Source of the DNA: Dimargaris cristalligena
Lineage: Eukaryota > Kickxellomycota > Dimargaritomycetes > Dimargaritales > Dimargaritaceae
DNA: 40,604 nucleotides
NCBI GenBank assembly: GCA_027576995.1
Contig: JANBQC010000231.1
Coordinates: 1-40,604 of the forward strand
Direction of reading: 5' to 3'
Positions 20,301 through 31,405 of this stretch are shown here, piece by piece. The notes beneath the pieces were generated by a model. It did no database searches. It was given only the letters and a program-made list of their open reading frames with translations, and was not told where the DNA came from. The stretch's first letter is position 1. Every line of letters starts with the position of its first letter. The position numbers were made by a program, and so were the translations under genes.

Positions 20301-21360
20301 GAAACCCCGGGAACCGCCAAATCGTTTGGAGTAGTAGGCGGATATTGATCCATAGCGGGAAATCTGCGTCGGGGGTGGCGGCAGGCCGGAGGTTGAAGGG
20401 GGGGTTCGGATGAAAAAATGAGGGGCGGAGGTAGTAGCTGGGATGGATAAGAACGCAGACCTTGGCTGTGGCCGGCTGGTCAGCGAACGTGGCCGGGTCC
20501 ACCGCATAGGGCCGGAGAATATCAAACTGGGAAGCGTCTCGGAAATAGCACAGTCGGGGAGCCCAGGGGTCGTCTTCATGGACCAAAGTGGTATTCTCCA
20601 TGGTATCGGGCGGAGCGGAAGGATCCGATTTCAAGGGCTGGCCGCTGATCTGGAGGGTCTGGAGCATGGCCTCTTCATCAGAGTCAAAGGCTACCTCCAA
20701 TGCCGCCCCAGCATCTGCCTGGTCTCGGGCCTCGCGGGCTTCGGCACGGGCCTGCAAGGTGCGGTGGAAGCGCATATTCCGGTCTATACTGGCCTGGGCG
20801 TGTCCCTTGCGACTTTTGATCTTCAACCGTACAAAGTTCTGACTAACCAAAGCGGGGGCCGCGGCGGGACGTGAGCTACCACTGTTTGACTCCGTCGGTA
20901 TGGTAGTGGCTGTGGCTGTGGCAATGGGTGCGTCCGTTTTCCGCCGACGGGGCGGGCGAGTTCCTGGTTTAGCGTCGTTGGTTTCGGTGGGCCCAGGTTT
21001 GGTCCGGGTCGTAGTAGCTGAGCTGCGCTTACGTTTAGCGGTAGTAGGTAAGCGGTTGGTTTTATAATCGAGTGGCTTAATTTTAACCCGCCGGTGGGCC
21101 CGCTTTTGGGTTCCCTTCTTTTTGAAAGGGTCGTGCATGCCCGAATGGGAGCTGGGCCCGGAATCACCCTCCCCTTCACTGCCGCTGTAGTCGGCCAGGG
21201 TGAGGCTGTCGGTTCCAAGGAATTCGTCAGCCGCGCCGCCGGGACCGCCCGCCACCGCATTGGGGCGACGACTGCTGCCAGGTTGGAGGTCGGAAAAGCT
21301 AAAGGTCGAGCGTTGGGTCACCACGATTTCCGAATTAGATTCGGAGTCACGGTCGTCCAT
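17397..21360 (-). CDS. RECQL4: RECQL4-type RecQ DNA helicase, 3 exons
   Basis: 3'-5' ATP-dependent DNA helicase of the RECQL4 branch, which acts in replication initiation and repair. Exons: 21360-18430, 18243-17927, 17730-17397, total 3582 nt, 1193 aa. The basic, disordered N-terminus has no clear Sld2-like block, but a NFVRLKIKSRKG stretch lies ahead of the helicase core. Walker A is ATGSGKSLCYQL (Lys 380) and Walker B DEAH (482-485), followed by CLSMWSHNFRPAYL, the aromatic loop in the WSHNFRP form typical of RECQL4. Motif III is TGTLTRET instead of the usual TATAT form. Motifs V and VI: VATIAFGLGIDKPDIRAV and TGRCGRDGQ. The last exon carries FxxLTTGRAVAKVFHGLASP, matching the human RECQL4 tail (FTGRAVARIFHGIGSP), which separates it from Hrq1, Sgs1/BLM and WRN. 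The ATG at 21360 is in a good context; no ATG occurs upstream in frame. Confidence 0.93.
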
Positions 21361-21745
21361 GGCGAAGGGCACTCTGTGTTTCGGTAGCTAAACCGAGTGG
21401 TATTAGGTAATATTGGCTATCGAGAGTTGGTAGGTAAAGAGATATATTAATATAGGAGCGGATTTGTTAAAGGTTGGGGTCTTGTTGACAAAATACAGAC
21501 GCTGTTTAGTACCCAACTTAACCTGGCCAATAAAGGTCACCTACTGTGCTCACTCTTTTGGAGCGCCAGGGACTGGCTGACTTTAAAGTGGCTGGTGGGG
21601 GGGGGAGAGACTGCCTCTGCTGTTCACCTCTTTCCCGACCCCCTCCCCTATTGTTCTAATACCCGTTGCCCACCTTATCCCCTGCTCCATTCCACTGTTT
21701 TTAACTCATTCATCCTCTTCGACCCATCTTTCCCTTCCCCTCACC
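21361..21745. promoter_or_regulatory. Shared 385-bp region between divergent RECQ4-like and SEC8 genes
   Basis: The two ATGs point away from each other across 385 bp, so both promoters must lie here or overlap it. It contains a G-run at about 21595-21605 and a pyrimidine-rich leader just before the SEC8 ATG (CCCTTCCCCTCACCATGG context). No specific binding site can be named from sequence alone. Confidence 0.6.
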
Positions 21746-24700
21746 ATGGCCAATCCGTACGACGCGGGGGTGAAGCCCCTCCAGCGGGCCGAAAACGCCA
21801 TCTACGAAATCGAGCGCAACTGGGGTTTCATGACTGAAGAGGAATTTAACCCCGTACCCCTGGCCTTGCAACTCTTGGACGGCAGCTCCGCGAGTCGCAA
21901 CTACAACGAGTTTATGCGATACTTCCACCACCTTGACGACTCGCTCGAAGATATCGTGGACGAATATTACCAGGGGTTCAATAACTCAATTCTGTCGTTT
22001 GGTGAAATTAAGGACAAGTTAGTGGGTGAGTAGGGCGTAATGATATGTAGGCCGTGGTTTAATGGCGTTTTATTGACCAGCTGGCATTATGGATATTTGT
22101 CTATCCAGAATAATCCCCATATTGGCAATCTGAAACGCCGAAAACTGCCTCAGTTTGGAATTAACCGCCCTAATTTTGCATGTATCGCTTGAACCATTTT
22201 ATAAAAAAAGAGACCCAGGATTCCGTGCGATCCTTCCAGGAAAATATCAAGCAAACGAGCGAATCCCTAGGCCAGGATAAGTCGGCCCTGGGCCAACTGT
22301 ATTATAAAACCATCCAGTGTACTGAAATGATTCGGGTTCTCGACCAAATGTAAGCCCATGATATTGCTGTTTACGATCGGATAAACATGTATATTCCAGG
22401 GCCCCTATCGTATATCCTTGAATCCCCGAGGCCTTTCACCAGCGCTTTGGCTAATCCATCCTATAATTGTTCGTTTCTATCCGTTTGACTAAATCCCCCG
22501 TAATAGTGAGGAACTGAAAAAAATCTCCACGGACATCGAGGAGCTCAACAACAAGAAACAGTACCTGGAGTCCGTCCAGAAGCTTTTGGATGGGCTTACT
22601 ACTATTAACAGCGAAGAGGTTCGCCAAATCGGTGCTCTAGTAGATTTACGCGAGCAACTGACAAAGGAGAAGAATGTAAGCTATACCACCCATTAAATAC
22701 CCTCAATGGCCTAATACCTTCCCAGGCCTGTCGTCAAGAATGAATAACTCTAACCCTCGCACCATATTCCTATTTCCTATCCCACCCCGCCCTAGATGAT
22801 CCACGAAGTTATCATCGAAGAACTCAACAACCACATTTATCTCAAAAGCCCCTACTGTGAGCGCCGTATGGGCATTGTATTGCAAGACGACGAGGACGAC
22901 ACGGTTAGTCAAACCAAACCCACCGTCAAACCCGCCGGCATGAGTGACCAGGAGTGGCAGGCCAAGGGACCGGGGGGTAGACGCCCCCAACGCGGGGACA
23001 AGGCCATTCAAAACGACGACAACCCCGAGGCCGATTCCTTTGCCTATGTGGAAATGCTCTTGAAGAGTCTGATGCTGCTGGACCGTATCGACGACTCGGT
23101 TGCCACCATTCAGGAACGCATTCCCATTGAACTGCACCACCTGGCCGATCGCATCATTGCGGAGGTTGAGGAACGGCACAAGCTGGGTATGCCGAATGCG
23201 GCATCCAAAACGGAACTCACCCCCGCCTCCACCCTAAACACGAAAGCATTAATGACCCCAAAGCAGCGCGCGCAGGCCCAGGAAGTTCTGGAGGATTTTG
23301 TTACGACCCTCTACGCGCGGTTCGGCAGTGTCCTGGAGTATCATAAATTTGTACTCGAGGTGATTAATAAGAGTCCCCGTCGCCAGAGCCAATCGACTAC
23401 GTCCGCCCGTTCATCGCGGGGCACCTTGTCCGCTTACGCGCTGCGTGAAGTATGGATGACCATCCAAAGCGAAATTAAATCCATGCTGTACGATTATTTG
23501 ACCGCGGATACCGCCGTGGCCCACCGTAGCAGCGACTTGACTTCTGTGGGATCCGTAGTCCCGTCCGGGGGTGCGGCCGGGAGTGTCGTGTCCCCGGGTC
23601 CTGGGGCTCGCGATCGAGTAAGCACCCCCCAACGCCCTGCAGCGGGAACATTAGCGAAGGCCGCAGCAGGTGGCTCGCGCTGGTTAGACGAATTTAACCT
23701 AAATATGATCCGGTCCAAGAGTACCACTGGTCAACAACCCCAGGCGGCCGGCTCCGGACTACCCTCCCCAGGTCCTGCGGCATCAGCAGCCACGGCAACG
23801 GACATGGCGGGTCCTCCGCCCCGCCAGCTCTTTAGTTTCAGTCAGTCCGAAATTAAGACCACGTCCGAAGCCCTGTACAAACCCATCGAGGATGAGGTTC
23901 GCCAGGTCCTTCAAATGGCCAACTACGACCAAATGGCCCAGATGGCATCCAACTCTACGGTGGTGGACCGCTTCGCCGACGGTTGCAACACGGCCGGCCA
24001 CCAATTGCTGGTTTCACCCAGCATTTACCACGCCTCGGTGGTCCTATCGCCAACCATTCAGTTTTTGGCCAAGATTGGCCATGTCCTCCTCGAACCCCGG
24101 GACACACAGGACTTTGACGAGTTTCTGCGCGACTTCTTCGTACGTTTCTTCCTGCCCCAGGTGGAGGCCCACGCCCTACATTTGTTTCAGCAAATCACCA
24201 GTGGTAGCGACGCCTTCTATAACCACCCGACGCTGCTGTACCGCGGCCGACCGGTGGTGAAAAGTGCGGTATCCATTGTGCCCCTGATTCATGATTTGGC
24301 GGGTATGCTGTCGGCTATTCCGTTTTACCGGGAGGAGTACGTAACGATTATCGAAAAGATTATCCGCCAGTACTTCGAAGAGTGTCACCGCCGGTTCGTG
24401 GAGGCCATCGCCACCAGCAAAATGATGACCCATGCGGATGGCAGCGGGGGTGGGACCATGTTCCATTCCAGTCTGCTGCATAATCCCGCGGGACCCAGTG
24501 GCGGGGGTCCGGTCGAAGGCGGACCGGGGGTTGGAAATGGCTCTAACGGGATGACCATGGAACGGTCGACGAGTGGTGGTGGCGTCGGTAGTGGAGGGGG
24601 CGGCGGGCAGATCCCCGCTTTATTAACCAAGCAATGCCTCTCGTCCCAATGGGCGCGCGATGAGGACCTACTCCAGCTATTGGACATGAAATTGCAACTC

Positions 24701-26274
24701 ACGCTGCATGACCCCAACGTCCAGTATGACCCCCGGGGTGAGAAGGAAACACAGTTGGAGTTTAAGCTCAAACACGAACGGTCCATCCACCCCAGCGAAC
24801 TCATGTTCGACGTCAAGAAGCTGAATTTCCTGGCCACGCTACACCACAGCTTGGAATGGTTTTTGCTCAACGTCAAGTACTCCAAGGCGTCGAGAGTGTA
24901 CCTGGGAGCAGCGCAGGCGGCCCGTAAGGCGAGCGTGGGGAACGAAGGTCGGATGGCCGTAGGGGTTGACGGTGGCGTGGATAAAAACCATCCGGATGCT
25001 GGGCCCGACGGGGGGGCGGTGGACGACCCGTCGGACCCCAGCGCATACCATAGTTTGGACTTGGATGTCTTGGCCCAGATGAAAGGTCTGCGGGAACGAC
25101 TGGACGAGCTATGGGACCGTCACCGGGTCCTGGCCACGTCGTGTTTGGTTATTTTACGAATTGAAATACGGTGCCGCTGCATGTACTTTTTGGAACTGGC
25201 CACCCGTGAGGTAAGTGTACTAGCCTTCTCTAGGCGGAAATTATAGTGGAATATTTGTCTGACATTTACCTCCTCAAATACACAGTTGTGACCCATTTTG
25301 TGAGGGAGGATTGTCTTTCTAAGGCAGGTACCCCCCCCCCGAGCGGCCAATCTTGAAGGCATGCCCGGTCTGCCTGATTTGTGAACCATGGTCGAACTAA
25401 CCGATGTTTTCTACGGCTTCGACTGCTGTAATATGTGAATCCCCTAGGGCAACTATGGCTTAAGCGAAGAATCCCAAGAACCGGACCAGTATATTCAAAC
25501 ATTTAATGCGGACCTCATTATGTGCGAAGAATTGCTGGCCAAGAGCCTTCCGAGGGACGAGATCGAGTAAGTTATAGTATATGGTTATGGCTCTATGGAA
25601 TCGAACTAATCGGTCGATGTTGTAGTTGGGGTGCCATAGTCGTGAAGTCTTGCATCCACCGGGCTGTCGGACTGCTGATGTGAGTCCCGTGGACTATAAG
25701 GTCATGGATAATGCTGGGGGTGTATGAGCCCCAGCGCACTCAGCGAGGGGGTTTTAAAGTCCGAAGTTCTGCCCAGAAAGAGGGTACTGGGAGCGTGACT
25801 AACCGCATTTCTCATTGCGCCTGCCTTTGTATTTTTTTTTACCTGTACCTCACATATTCGACCCACCGCTTCTATAGATTTGTCTTCTCGGGGATCTCCC
25901 ATTTAATATCATATATCCTGATCAACAACGCGGGTCACCTGAAGGACTTGAACTACTTTGGCAGTCGCAAGATGGTGCGTAATGTGCTGGCCCTCCAGCA
26001 GAATCTGACCAACATCTCACTCAGCAACGAGTCGGGACTGGACCACGCCCTCAAATACTATGAACTGTTCCAGCTGGATCTTGATACGCTGATGCACCAC
26101 ATTTCCACGCACGAACTGGTGTTTTCCATTGAAGAATACCGATTCCTGATTAGTTTTGTTTATAACCACGGAGCGCGTAAGATTGACATTGATTCGGACC
26201 AGTATGAACTCAACTACCGCAAATACCGTGAAGGACTGGATGCCCTCGACCGTCTGTTTATTGAGAAGCAGTGA
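21746..26274 (+). CDS. SEC8: Exocyst complex subunit SEC8 (EXOC4), 6 exons
   Basis: Subunit of the octameric exocyst, which tethers secretory vesicles to the plasma membrane at sites of polarised growth. Exons: 21746-22025, 22211-22349, 22507-22675, 22796-25210, 25448-25566, 25878-26274, total 3519 nt, 1172 aa. The N-terminal coiled coil aligns without gaps to human EXOC4 across the exon 1/2 junction (EIKDKLVETQDSVRSFQENI versus [20 protein letters not shown]), which requires an AAG acceptor for exon 2. MIHEVIIEELNNHIYLKS at the start of exon 4 matches the human VIIDELHRHLYIKS region. The last exon has GISHLISYILIN and LALQQNLTNIS, matching GLGHLISCILIN and FVLQQNLTNIT. Ser/Pro-rich (about 437-530) and Gly-rich (about 757-800) inserts enlarge it. 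A 311-nt last intron is long enough to leave some doubt there. Confidence 0.94.
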
Positions 26275-26396
26275 TGATTCCGTGAATGAGTGAGAGAAAT
26301 GGAGAAAGGGTGGCGACAAGCCCTCCGATTGTGCCCCTTTCCCCAATCACGGCTGCATTCATTAGTTTTTTGATTAGTGCCACATTTATAAATATG

Positions 26397-26402
26397 AATA
26401 AA
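26397..26402 (+). terminator. Candidate polyadenylation signal of SEC8
   Basis: AATAAA lies 122 bases after the SEC8 stop in an AT-rich stretch, with further A/T-rich sequence behind it. It is a motif match only. Confidence 0.45.
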
Positions 26403-27361
26403 TATAACCCTTTCATGAATAAGGTGATAGCTGTTTCCGCCGACTGAAGTATTACCATTCCAATATATCGGTTGGGACATATCCCTTTGGCGATGGTAGC
26501 GGAAATACCAAGGTGAAGCGTGGCCCCTTGGGCTATTGTTTGAAGAGCTCAGCTCAGTTCAGGCCACCGGGTCAGGGTTTCAGACCCCGCCGAAACCCCC
26601 CTCGATTACTAACCGGAAATGCGGAGTAGTAGAAGGCAAAGAAGGCCTATTAGGTTGAAGAGACACCCCATACGGCTGGGTCGTTTTCTCAGCAGGACCC
26701 GACATGACGGCGGGGTTTTACCAGCTAGAAGAGTATAATAGGGCGGGCGTCAGTTCACGACCAGAAGTAGAGCGGCACCCTGCACCTCCAGGCCAGGTGA
26801 CACGGCGCATCGGTGGGCATAGAGAGTAAGAGTCTGGGAGGACTTACCTGACTCGACAGGGTCCATGACAAGACGGAAGAGTACCTTAGCTGCATTGGTT
26901 AATAGTCAGCACATTAGACAGGGGGTTTTACTAGGAGGTCTCACATGGGGGGGCAATAATAGGAGGAAGAACTCGCCACTCTCTAGGCCTCCAATTCAAT
27001 AGGCAAGAACCACATAGGGCCGCGAATAAGGACATCCTCTCAGCTTCCAGGGTCACGTTCCGCCTACCTTGCGGCATGGTTCAATAAACCCTTAATACCC
27101 TGGGAACGCACGATATCGCCCTCGCTCAATGCTGCTCTCTCTCTCTCTCTCTCTCTCCTTTTCTCTCTCTTTCTATATCTCTTTCCCTTTCAGGGTCCTT
27201 CTCATACCCCGTCTTGTGTTGACGCTCCGCATCGTCGCCTGTTGTCCATCTCCAAAACACCGCCCACGCTCCTTTCTTAAACCCTCCATAGTGCCTCATT
27301 GCCCTATACTGTCCTATCACCTCACCTCCTCTCCTCCTTCGGTTACACATTCCCTCTTTCC
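26403..27361. other. Intergenic DNA between SEC8 and muskelin genes
   Basis: About 960 bp of mixed composition with no convincing ORF, tRNA or repeat. The right end holds a CT-rich tract and a long pyrimidine-rich leader, presumably the promoter and 5' UTR of the muskelin gene. A minus-strand splice-donor-like CAGGTAAG (about 26844-26851) has no coding sequence around it that I can recognise. Confidence 0.5.
27135..27158 (+). repeat. (CT)n microsatellite upstream of muskelin
   Basis: About twelve CT units followed by more CTTT/CTCT sequence, ending roughly 200 bp upstream of the muskelin ATG. Pyrimidine tracts are common near fungal transcription starts, so it may mark the core promoter; this is inference. 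Confidence 0.7.
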
Positions 27362-30300
27362 ATGCATTTACGGTCCCCGGACGAAACGGACCAGCCGGCC
27401 ACACTGTCCACCGGCCCCAACCTCTTCGCCGAGTGCAACCTATTCCCGCTCGCCAATTACCGCATCACCCCTCCCATTATCGCCAATGGTTCAGCCGATG
27501 CCGAGCCCACCCCGCGCCCACTGAACCCGCGCCATACTTGGTTGGCCCCCGAGGCCTTGGGTCGCCGGGGTTCGCTAACCAACTCCTCTGCCTCCCAATA
27601 TTCCATTCCACCCTGTCCGCTTCTGAACCCCCATACCTCGCCCTCTCCGACCGACCACCATGATGATACTCGAGTACTCAGTCGGCCCACCCGGCGCATG
27701 GAAAAACTCGGCTACGAAGTCATTGACTATTCCAGCTACAATGCCGATTTTTACCCCGATAACATCAAAGTTAATCAGCCGACGGCCGGTCGGTCACGGT
27801 GGTCCTCCGGCGCCGGTGATCAACACCAGTTCCTGACCCTCAAACTCGACCGGCCCTGTCTCCTTCAGAGTATCACCTTTGGCAAGTTTTCCCGCAAGCA
27901 TATCTGCAACCTCAAGGAATTCAAAGTACTCGCCGCCGCTACCGAAAACCACTGGGTGGAAATTCTGCTGTCGGGACTGCGCGACGACAGCGAGCCCGAG
28001 TCGTTCACCGTCCGCAATACCCTGCACGGCGGCCGGGTCCCGTTCCCGATCCAGTGGCTCAAGGTCGTCCCCTTGATGGCCTACGAACTCAAGTTTAACT
28101 TCAGTATCTGGTATCTGGAGCTGCGGGGGGTCCAGGACCCCGCCGTAGTACAGCCCTTGGTCGCCCAGTACCAGCACTACTGCGAGCGGGTGGCCCTGCG
28201 GATGTGTCTCAAGGTAATCCGCGACTTGAACCCCCAGCGCTTCGACTTACAGGGCATGATTCGGCCCTTGCCCGCTGACCAACCCCCCATCCAACTCGAA
28301 AATCCCCTGGTTACCGATATGCGGGCTGCCGCTTTGGGTGGCCATTTTGACCGTCTGGAATCGATGCTAACCACCTGCAATGCCAACGGCCTCCTGAATG
28401 ACTACATCCGCAGTTGCCCCTACAGCGCCCAATGGGAGCGGGTACTCCCCCGTTCCGGCCCTAGTCCCGGCGGTCGCGGTGCCCACCAAATGTGCATGGA
28501 TCCGGTCGGTGGCCACCTGTACTTGTTTGGTGGGTGGTCCGGCACCCAGAGTCTGTCTGACTTCTGGCGCTACCACCTGGAAAGCTGTCAGTGGGAGCTC
28601 ATCAGCGCCGATACAGCCCAGCAAGGTGGGCCGGGGCCTCGTAATTACCACACCATGTGCTGCTGCCCGCAAACCCAAGTGCTGTACTTACTCGGCCGTT
28701 ACGTGGACCCTGACCAGCGCGGCGAAAATTCCCTGGACAGCGACTTTTACGCTTACCATATCCACACCAATTCCTGGGAGCGCCTCTCGGTCAATACTGA
28801 ACTGGATGGCGGCCCTCGTCTATCCTTCGACCTGGAGATGACCGTCGATGCCGCTACCCAGCAGCTTTTTGTGTTTGGTGGCCGTACCATCAACAGTGAT
28901 GCCCGGGAGTGCGTTTATTCGGGTCTTTACCGCTACTCCATTCCCAACAAGACTTGGACGGTTCTACGGCCAGACGTGTTACCCACCGATGTGGACGCTG
29001 CCCTACGCACCCGGATGGAACAGTCGACGCTCCTGGATCCGCGCAGTCGGCAACTGCTGATTATAGCGACCCAGCGGGAAAACACTGGCCAGGGCGACTT
29101 TACGGTCTACGATATGGACACCGATACCGTATTCGAGAAGGTGACTCCACATACCAACAACTCCATCGTTTATGACCGGCGCTACACCCACAGGGCCACC
29201 TACGACCCCGACCGACAGGAGATTATCGTCTTCACCGGCTGGGCCTACAATCCCTCCCTCAAGGGGCAGGGCACGGAAAGTAGTGATATTGTGAGCACCC
29301 TTTGGAGTTATCATGTACCTTCCGAGACTTGGACTCCCATATTCCGAACTCACTCCCGTAACGGGATTAGTGACCCACTCACACCTCCTAATAAGCTAGA
29401 CTCTGTTACTACTCTACCACACCGCCGGTCCAGCTCGGTATCCTACCCGGCTACCTCCCCGCCCACTGGAACTATTCCCGGAGCTGTTGCCCCGAGCGCC
29501 ACCATCCCTGCCCGCCCGTCCCCTACAGATACCAGCCCAGCACAGCTGTCGCCGGGAGCTGAGTTGAAATCGTGCCCCCCTAGTCAATCCTCGGCGGCGG
29601 GGTCGAAATGTAGGGCAGGCGGGAGTCTTGCGATGTCGGGGTCCCGCCGCTCCCTGGCCGGCCAGTGTCCGCGTTTTCTCTTTTACTTGGATGATTTGAC
29701 AGGACCCCGCCTATGTACCCCCGAAAAGTCGGTTTCTTCGCCTACTGTCCCCGTAGCTACCAAGGCATCGTCAGGCGCGGAATTCAGGTCTTTGGGCATG
29801 GCGCAGGAAACCGCCCCGACCCTGTCGCATTCACCACCAGCGTCACCGACGTTCCCCTGCGCACGCATTGCCCACCAGCTGGTCTATGATGAGCGTCACC
29901 GAACCCACTACCTATTCGGCGGTGTCTCATTCTCCCCGTCCTCTCCCTCCGAATCAGACCCGGGTCTGCCTTTCCCCGCACCTTCCTCCTCGGTCGCTCC
30001 GCCTGCCCCGCCGCCCTCCTCGGGCTCCCCACCCCTCGATTTGGCCAACACCCATCCGGTGGCGGGTGCTCTAGCGACGGGAGGGAATGCGCCCTTCATC
30101 CACCCCTTCTGCTCGTCTTCCGCCGCCTCTTGGACCCGTCGGCATTCGTTACACCCCAACCACCGGCTCAATGACCTATGGGCGCTCCAACTTCGCAAAC
30201 CCACCGCCACTGATGTCATCAAGCGAATGAAATTCCTGGTACGTCGTCAACATTTTTTGGAAATGTGTATATTGGCTCCCCAGGCTCGGCCCATGCACTC

Positions 30301-30670
30301 GGGGATGGACTCCGCCCATTCGACATCCGTATCATCCTATGTTACCGCCTACCACAGTAGTCTCAATCCCCCGCCCTCGACGTACGACTACCAGCGTATT
30401 CTCAAGGCCATCCAGTACCTGCAGAACCAACTGGCCGAATTGGTGGACTTCGATAATCCCCTCCAAGTGGCCGCGTTCCACCGGCTTCCGGTCGCGCTCC
30501 TCCACGACTGGCCTAAGGATGCCCCCACACGCGAACAGCTGATCCATGGTTCACGGCGGGTTCTGTTTGACGACTTGTTGGCCTTCTTCCCCGATACGGT
30601 CAAGGAACCGGCTGGTAGTCTGGTTGATATGGTTGTGCCTTGGATGGAAGCCGAGGCCGGTATGGCTTGA
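27362..30670 (+). CDS. MKLN1: Muskelin (discoidin-LisH/CTLH-kelch protein), enlarged, intronless
   Basis: Kelch-repeat scaffold related to animal muskelin, a substrate-receptor-like member of the CTLH (GID) ubiquitin ligase. 1102 aa from the ATG at 27362; human muskelin is about 735. The first ~112 residues are disordered. The discoidin-like muskelin N-domain starts near 113 (DSRWSS-like SRWSSGAG, ITFGKFSRKHICNLKEFKV, FNFSIWYLELRG). A LisH/CTLH-like helical segment follows at about 270-350. Kelch repeats start near 370 (GAHQMCMDPVGGHLYLFGGW, RNYHTMCC, SFDLEMTVD, LFVFGGR). Two low-complexity Ser/Pro inserts (about 660-826 and 860-930) split the later kelch repeats around HQLVYDERHRTHYLFGG. The conserved C-terminus is present (LKAIQYLQNQL, DDLLAFFPDTV, GSLVDMV). 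It is the largest single-exon gene here, among intron-rich neighbours. Confidence 0.93.
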   Translation: MHLRSPDETDQPATLSTGPNLFAECNLFPLANYRITPPIIANGSADAEPTPRPLNPRHTWLAPEALGRRGSLTNSSASQYSIPPCPLLNPHTSPSPTDHHDDTRVLSRPTRRMEKLGYEVIDYSSYNADFYPDNIKVNQPTAGRSRWSSGAGDQHQFLTLKLDRPCLLQSITFGKFSRKHICNLKEFKVLAAATENHWVEILLSGLRDDSEPESFTVRNTLHGGRVPFPIQWLKVVPLMAYELKFNFSIWYLELRGVQDPAVVQPLVAQYQHYCERVALRMCLKVIRDLNPQRFDLQGMIRPLPADQPPIQLENPLVTDMRAAALGGHFDRLESMLTTCNANGLLNDYIRSCPYSAQWERVLPRSGPSPGGRGAHQMCMDPVGGHLYLFGGWSGTQSLSDFWRYHLESCQWELISADTAQQGGPGPRNYHTMCCCPQTQVLYLLGRYVDPDQRGENSLDSDFYAYHIHTNSWERLSVNTELDGGPRLSFDLEMTVDAATQQLFVFGGRTINSDARECVYSGLYRYSIPNKTWTVLRPDVLPTDVDAALRTRMEQSTLLDPRSRQLLIIATQRENTGQGDFTVYDMDTDTVFEKVTPHTNNSIVYDRRYTHRATYDPDRQEIIVFTGWAYNPSLKGQGTESSDIVSTLWSYHVPSETWTPIFRTHSRNGISDPLTPPNKLDSVTTLPHRRSSSVSYPATSPPTGTIPGAVAPSATIPARPSPTDTSPAQLSPGAELKSCPPSQSSAAGSKCRAGGSLAMSGSRRSLAGQCPRFLFYLDDLTGPRLCTPEKSVSSPTVPVATKASSGAEFRSLGMAQETAPTLSHSPPASPTFPCARIAHQLVYDERHRTHYLFGGVSFSPSSPSESDPGLPFPAPSSSVAPPAPPPSSGSPPLDLANTHPVAGALATGGNAPFIHPFCSSSAASWTRRHSLHPNHRLNDLWALQLRKPTATDVIKRMKFLVRRQHFLEMCILAPQARPMHSGMDSAHSTSVSSYVTAYHSSLNPPPSTYDYQRILKAIQYLQNQLAELVDFDNPLQVAAFHRLPVALLHDWPKDAPTREQLIHGSRRVLFDDLLAFFPDTVKEPAGSLVDMVVPWMEAEAGMA

Positions 30671-31405
30671 GCAACGATACTCTTACTCGCCGGATAGTCG
30701 GAAAGGGGTTGTGTACGGGAAAGGTGTGCTACGGATATAATTTCTCATCCACACTCTCCCAGAGCCTACTTCCCTGCCTGACTCCCATTTACGTTGTTCT
30801 GCATTTTTACCAGCGTAGTCTACTGTGTATAGCCAACTTGATTGTATTGACGATGATGGTAGTCCCCCCACTTCTGCTTTAATACGTTAAAATTTGACAA
30901 CGCTAAAGGCTGCTGTCAATCCCCGCCTCCTTAATCATAACACAAGAGCAACCATGCGGCGTTTGCTGTATTATTCAAAAGGATGCGTTTAGTTTACCAA
31001 AATCCCACCCCTCCCCTCATTTTCTGACGAAGAATTGCCCTCGTTTTAGATTGTACCGATAAAGATATTTTATTTATGTACGATGAATTTGGTAATTTAG
31101 GATCGGCTTACTCTAGTCGAACAGGCTCTTGAGTGTACGTGATTATTGGAATGTTGGACATTCTAGTCGGTCTTATAAGGGGGTATTTATTAATATAGAT
31201 ATTTAGAATACAGAACTCACGATGGACCACTAACCATCATAGCCAAGCAAACGCATAGCAACTGCTCCACAACGAGGTCGTCATTGAATAAGCCAATAAC
31301 CACACATACATACACAGAGAATTGACGAAGAGTATAGATAAACATACTGATATCATCTATCAATGCAAAGAGCCAAATAGAGCGTGTAGTATAGGTGGTG
31401 GGGGC
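30671..31405. other. Intergenic DNA between convergent muskelin and J-protein genes
   Basis: About 730 bp, AT-rich, expected to contain both 3' UTRs. No ORF, RNA gene or repeat stands out. Confidence 0.5.

Noticed and set aside
27299..27361. Upstream extension of the muskelin ORF
   Set aside because: Begins with TTG, lies in a pyrimidine-rich leader, and has no homology; the ATG at 27362 is preferred.
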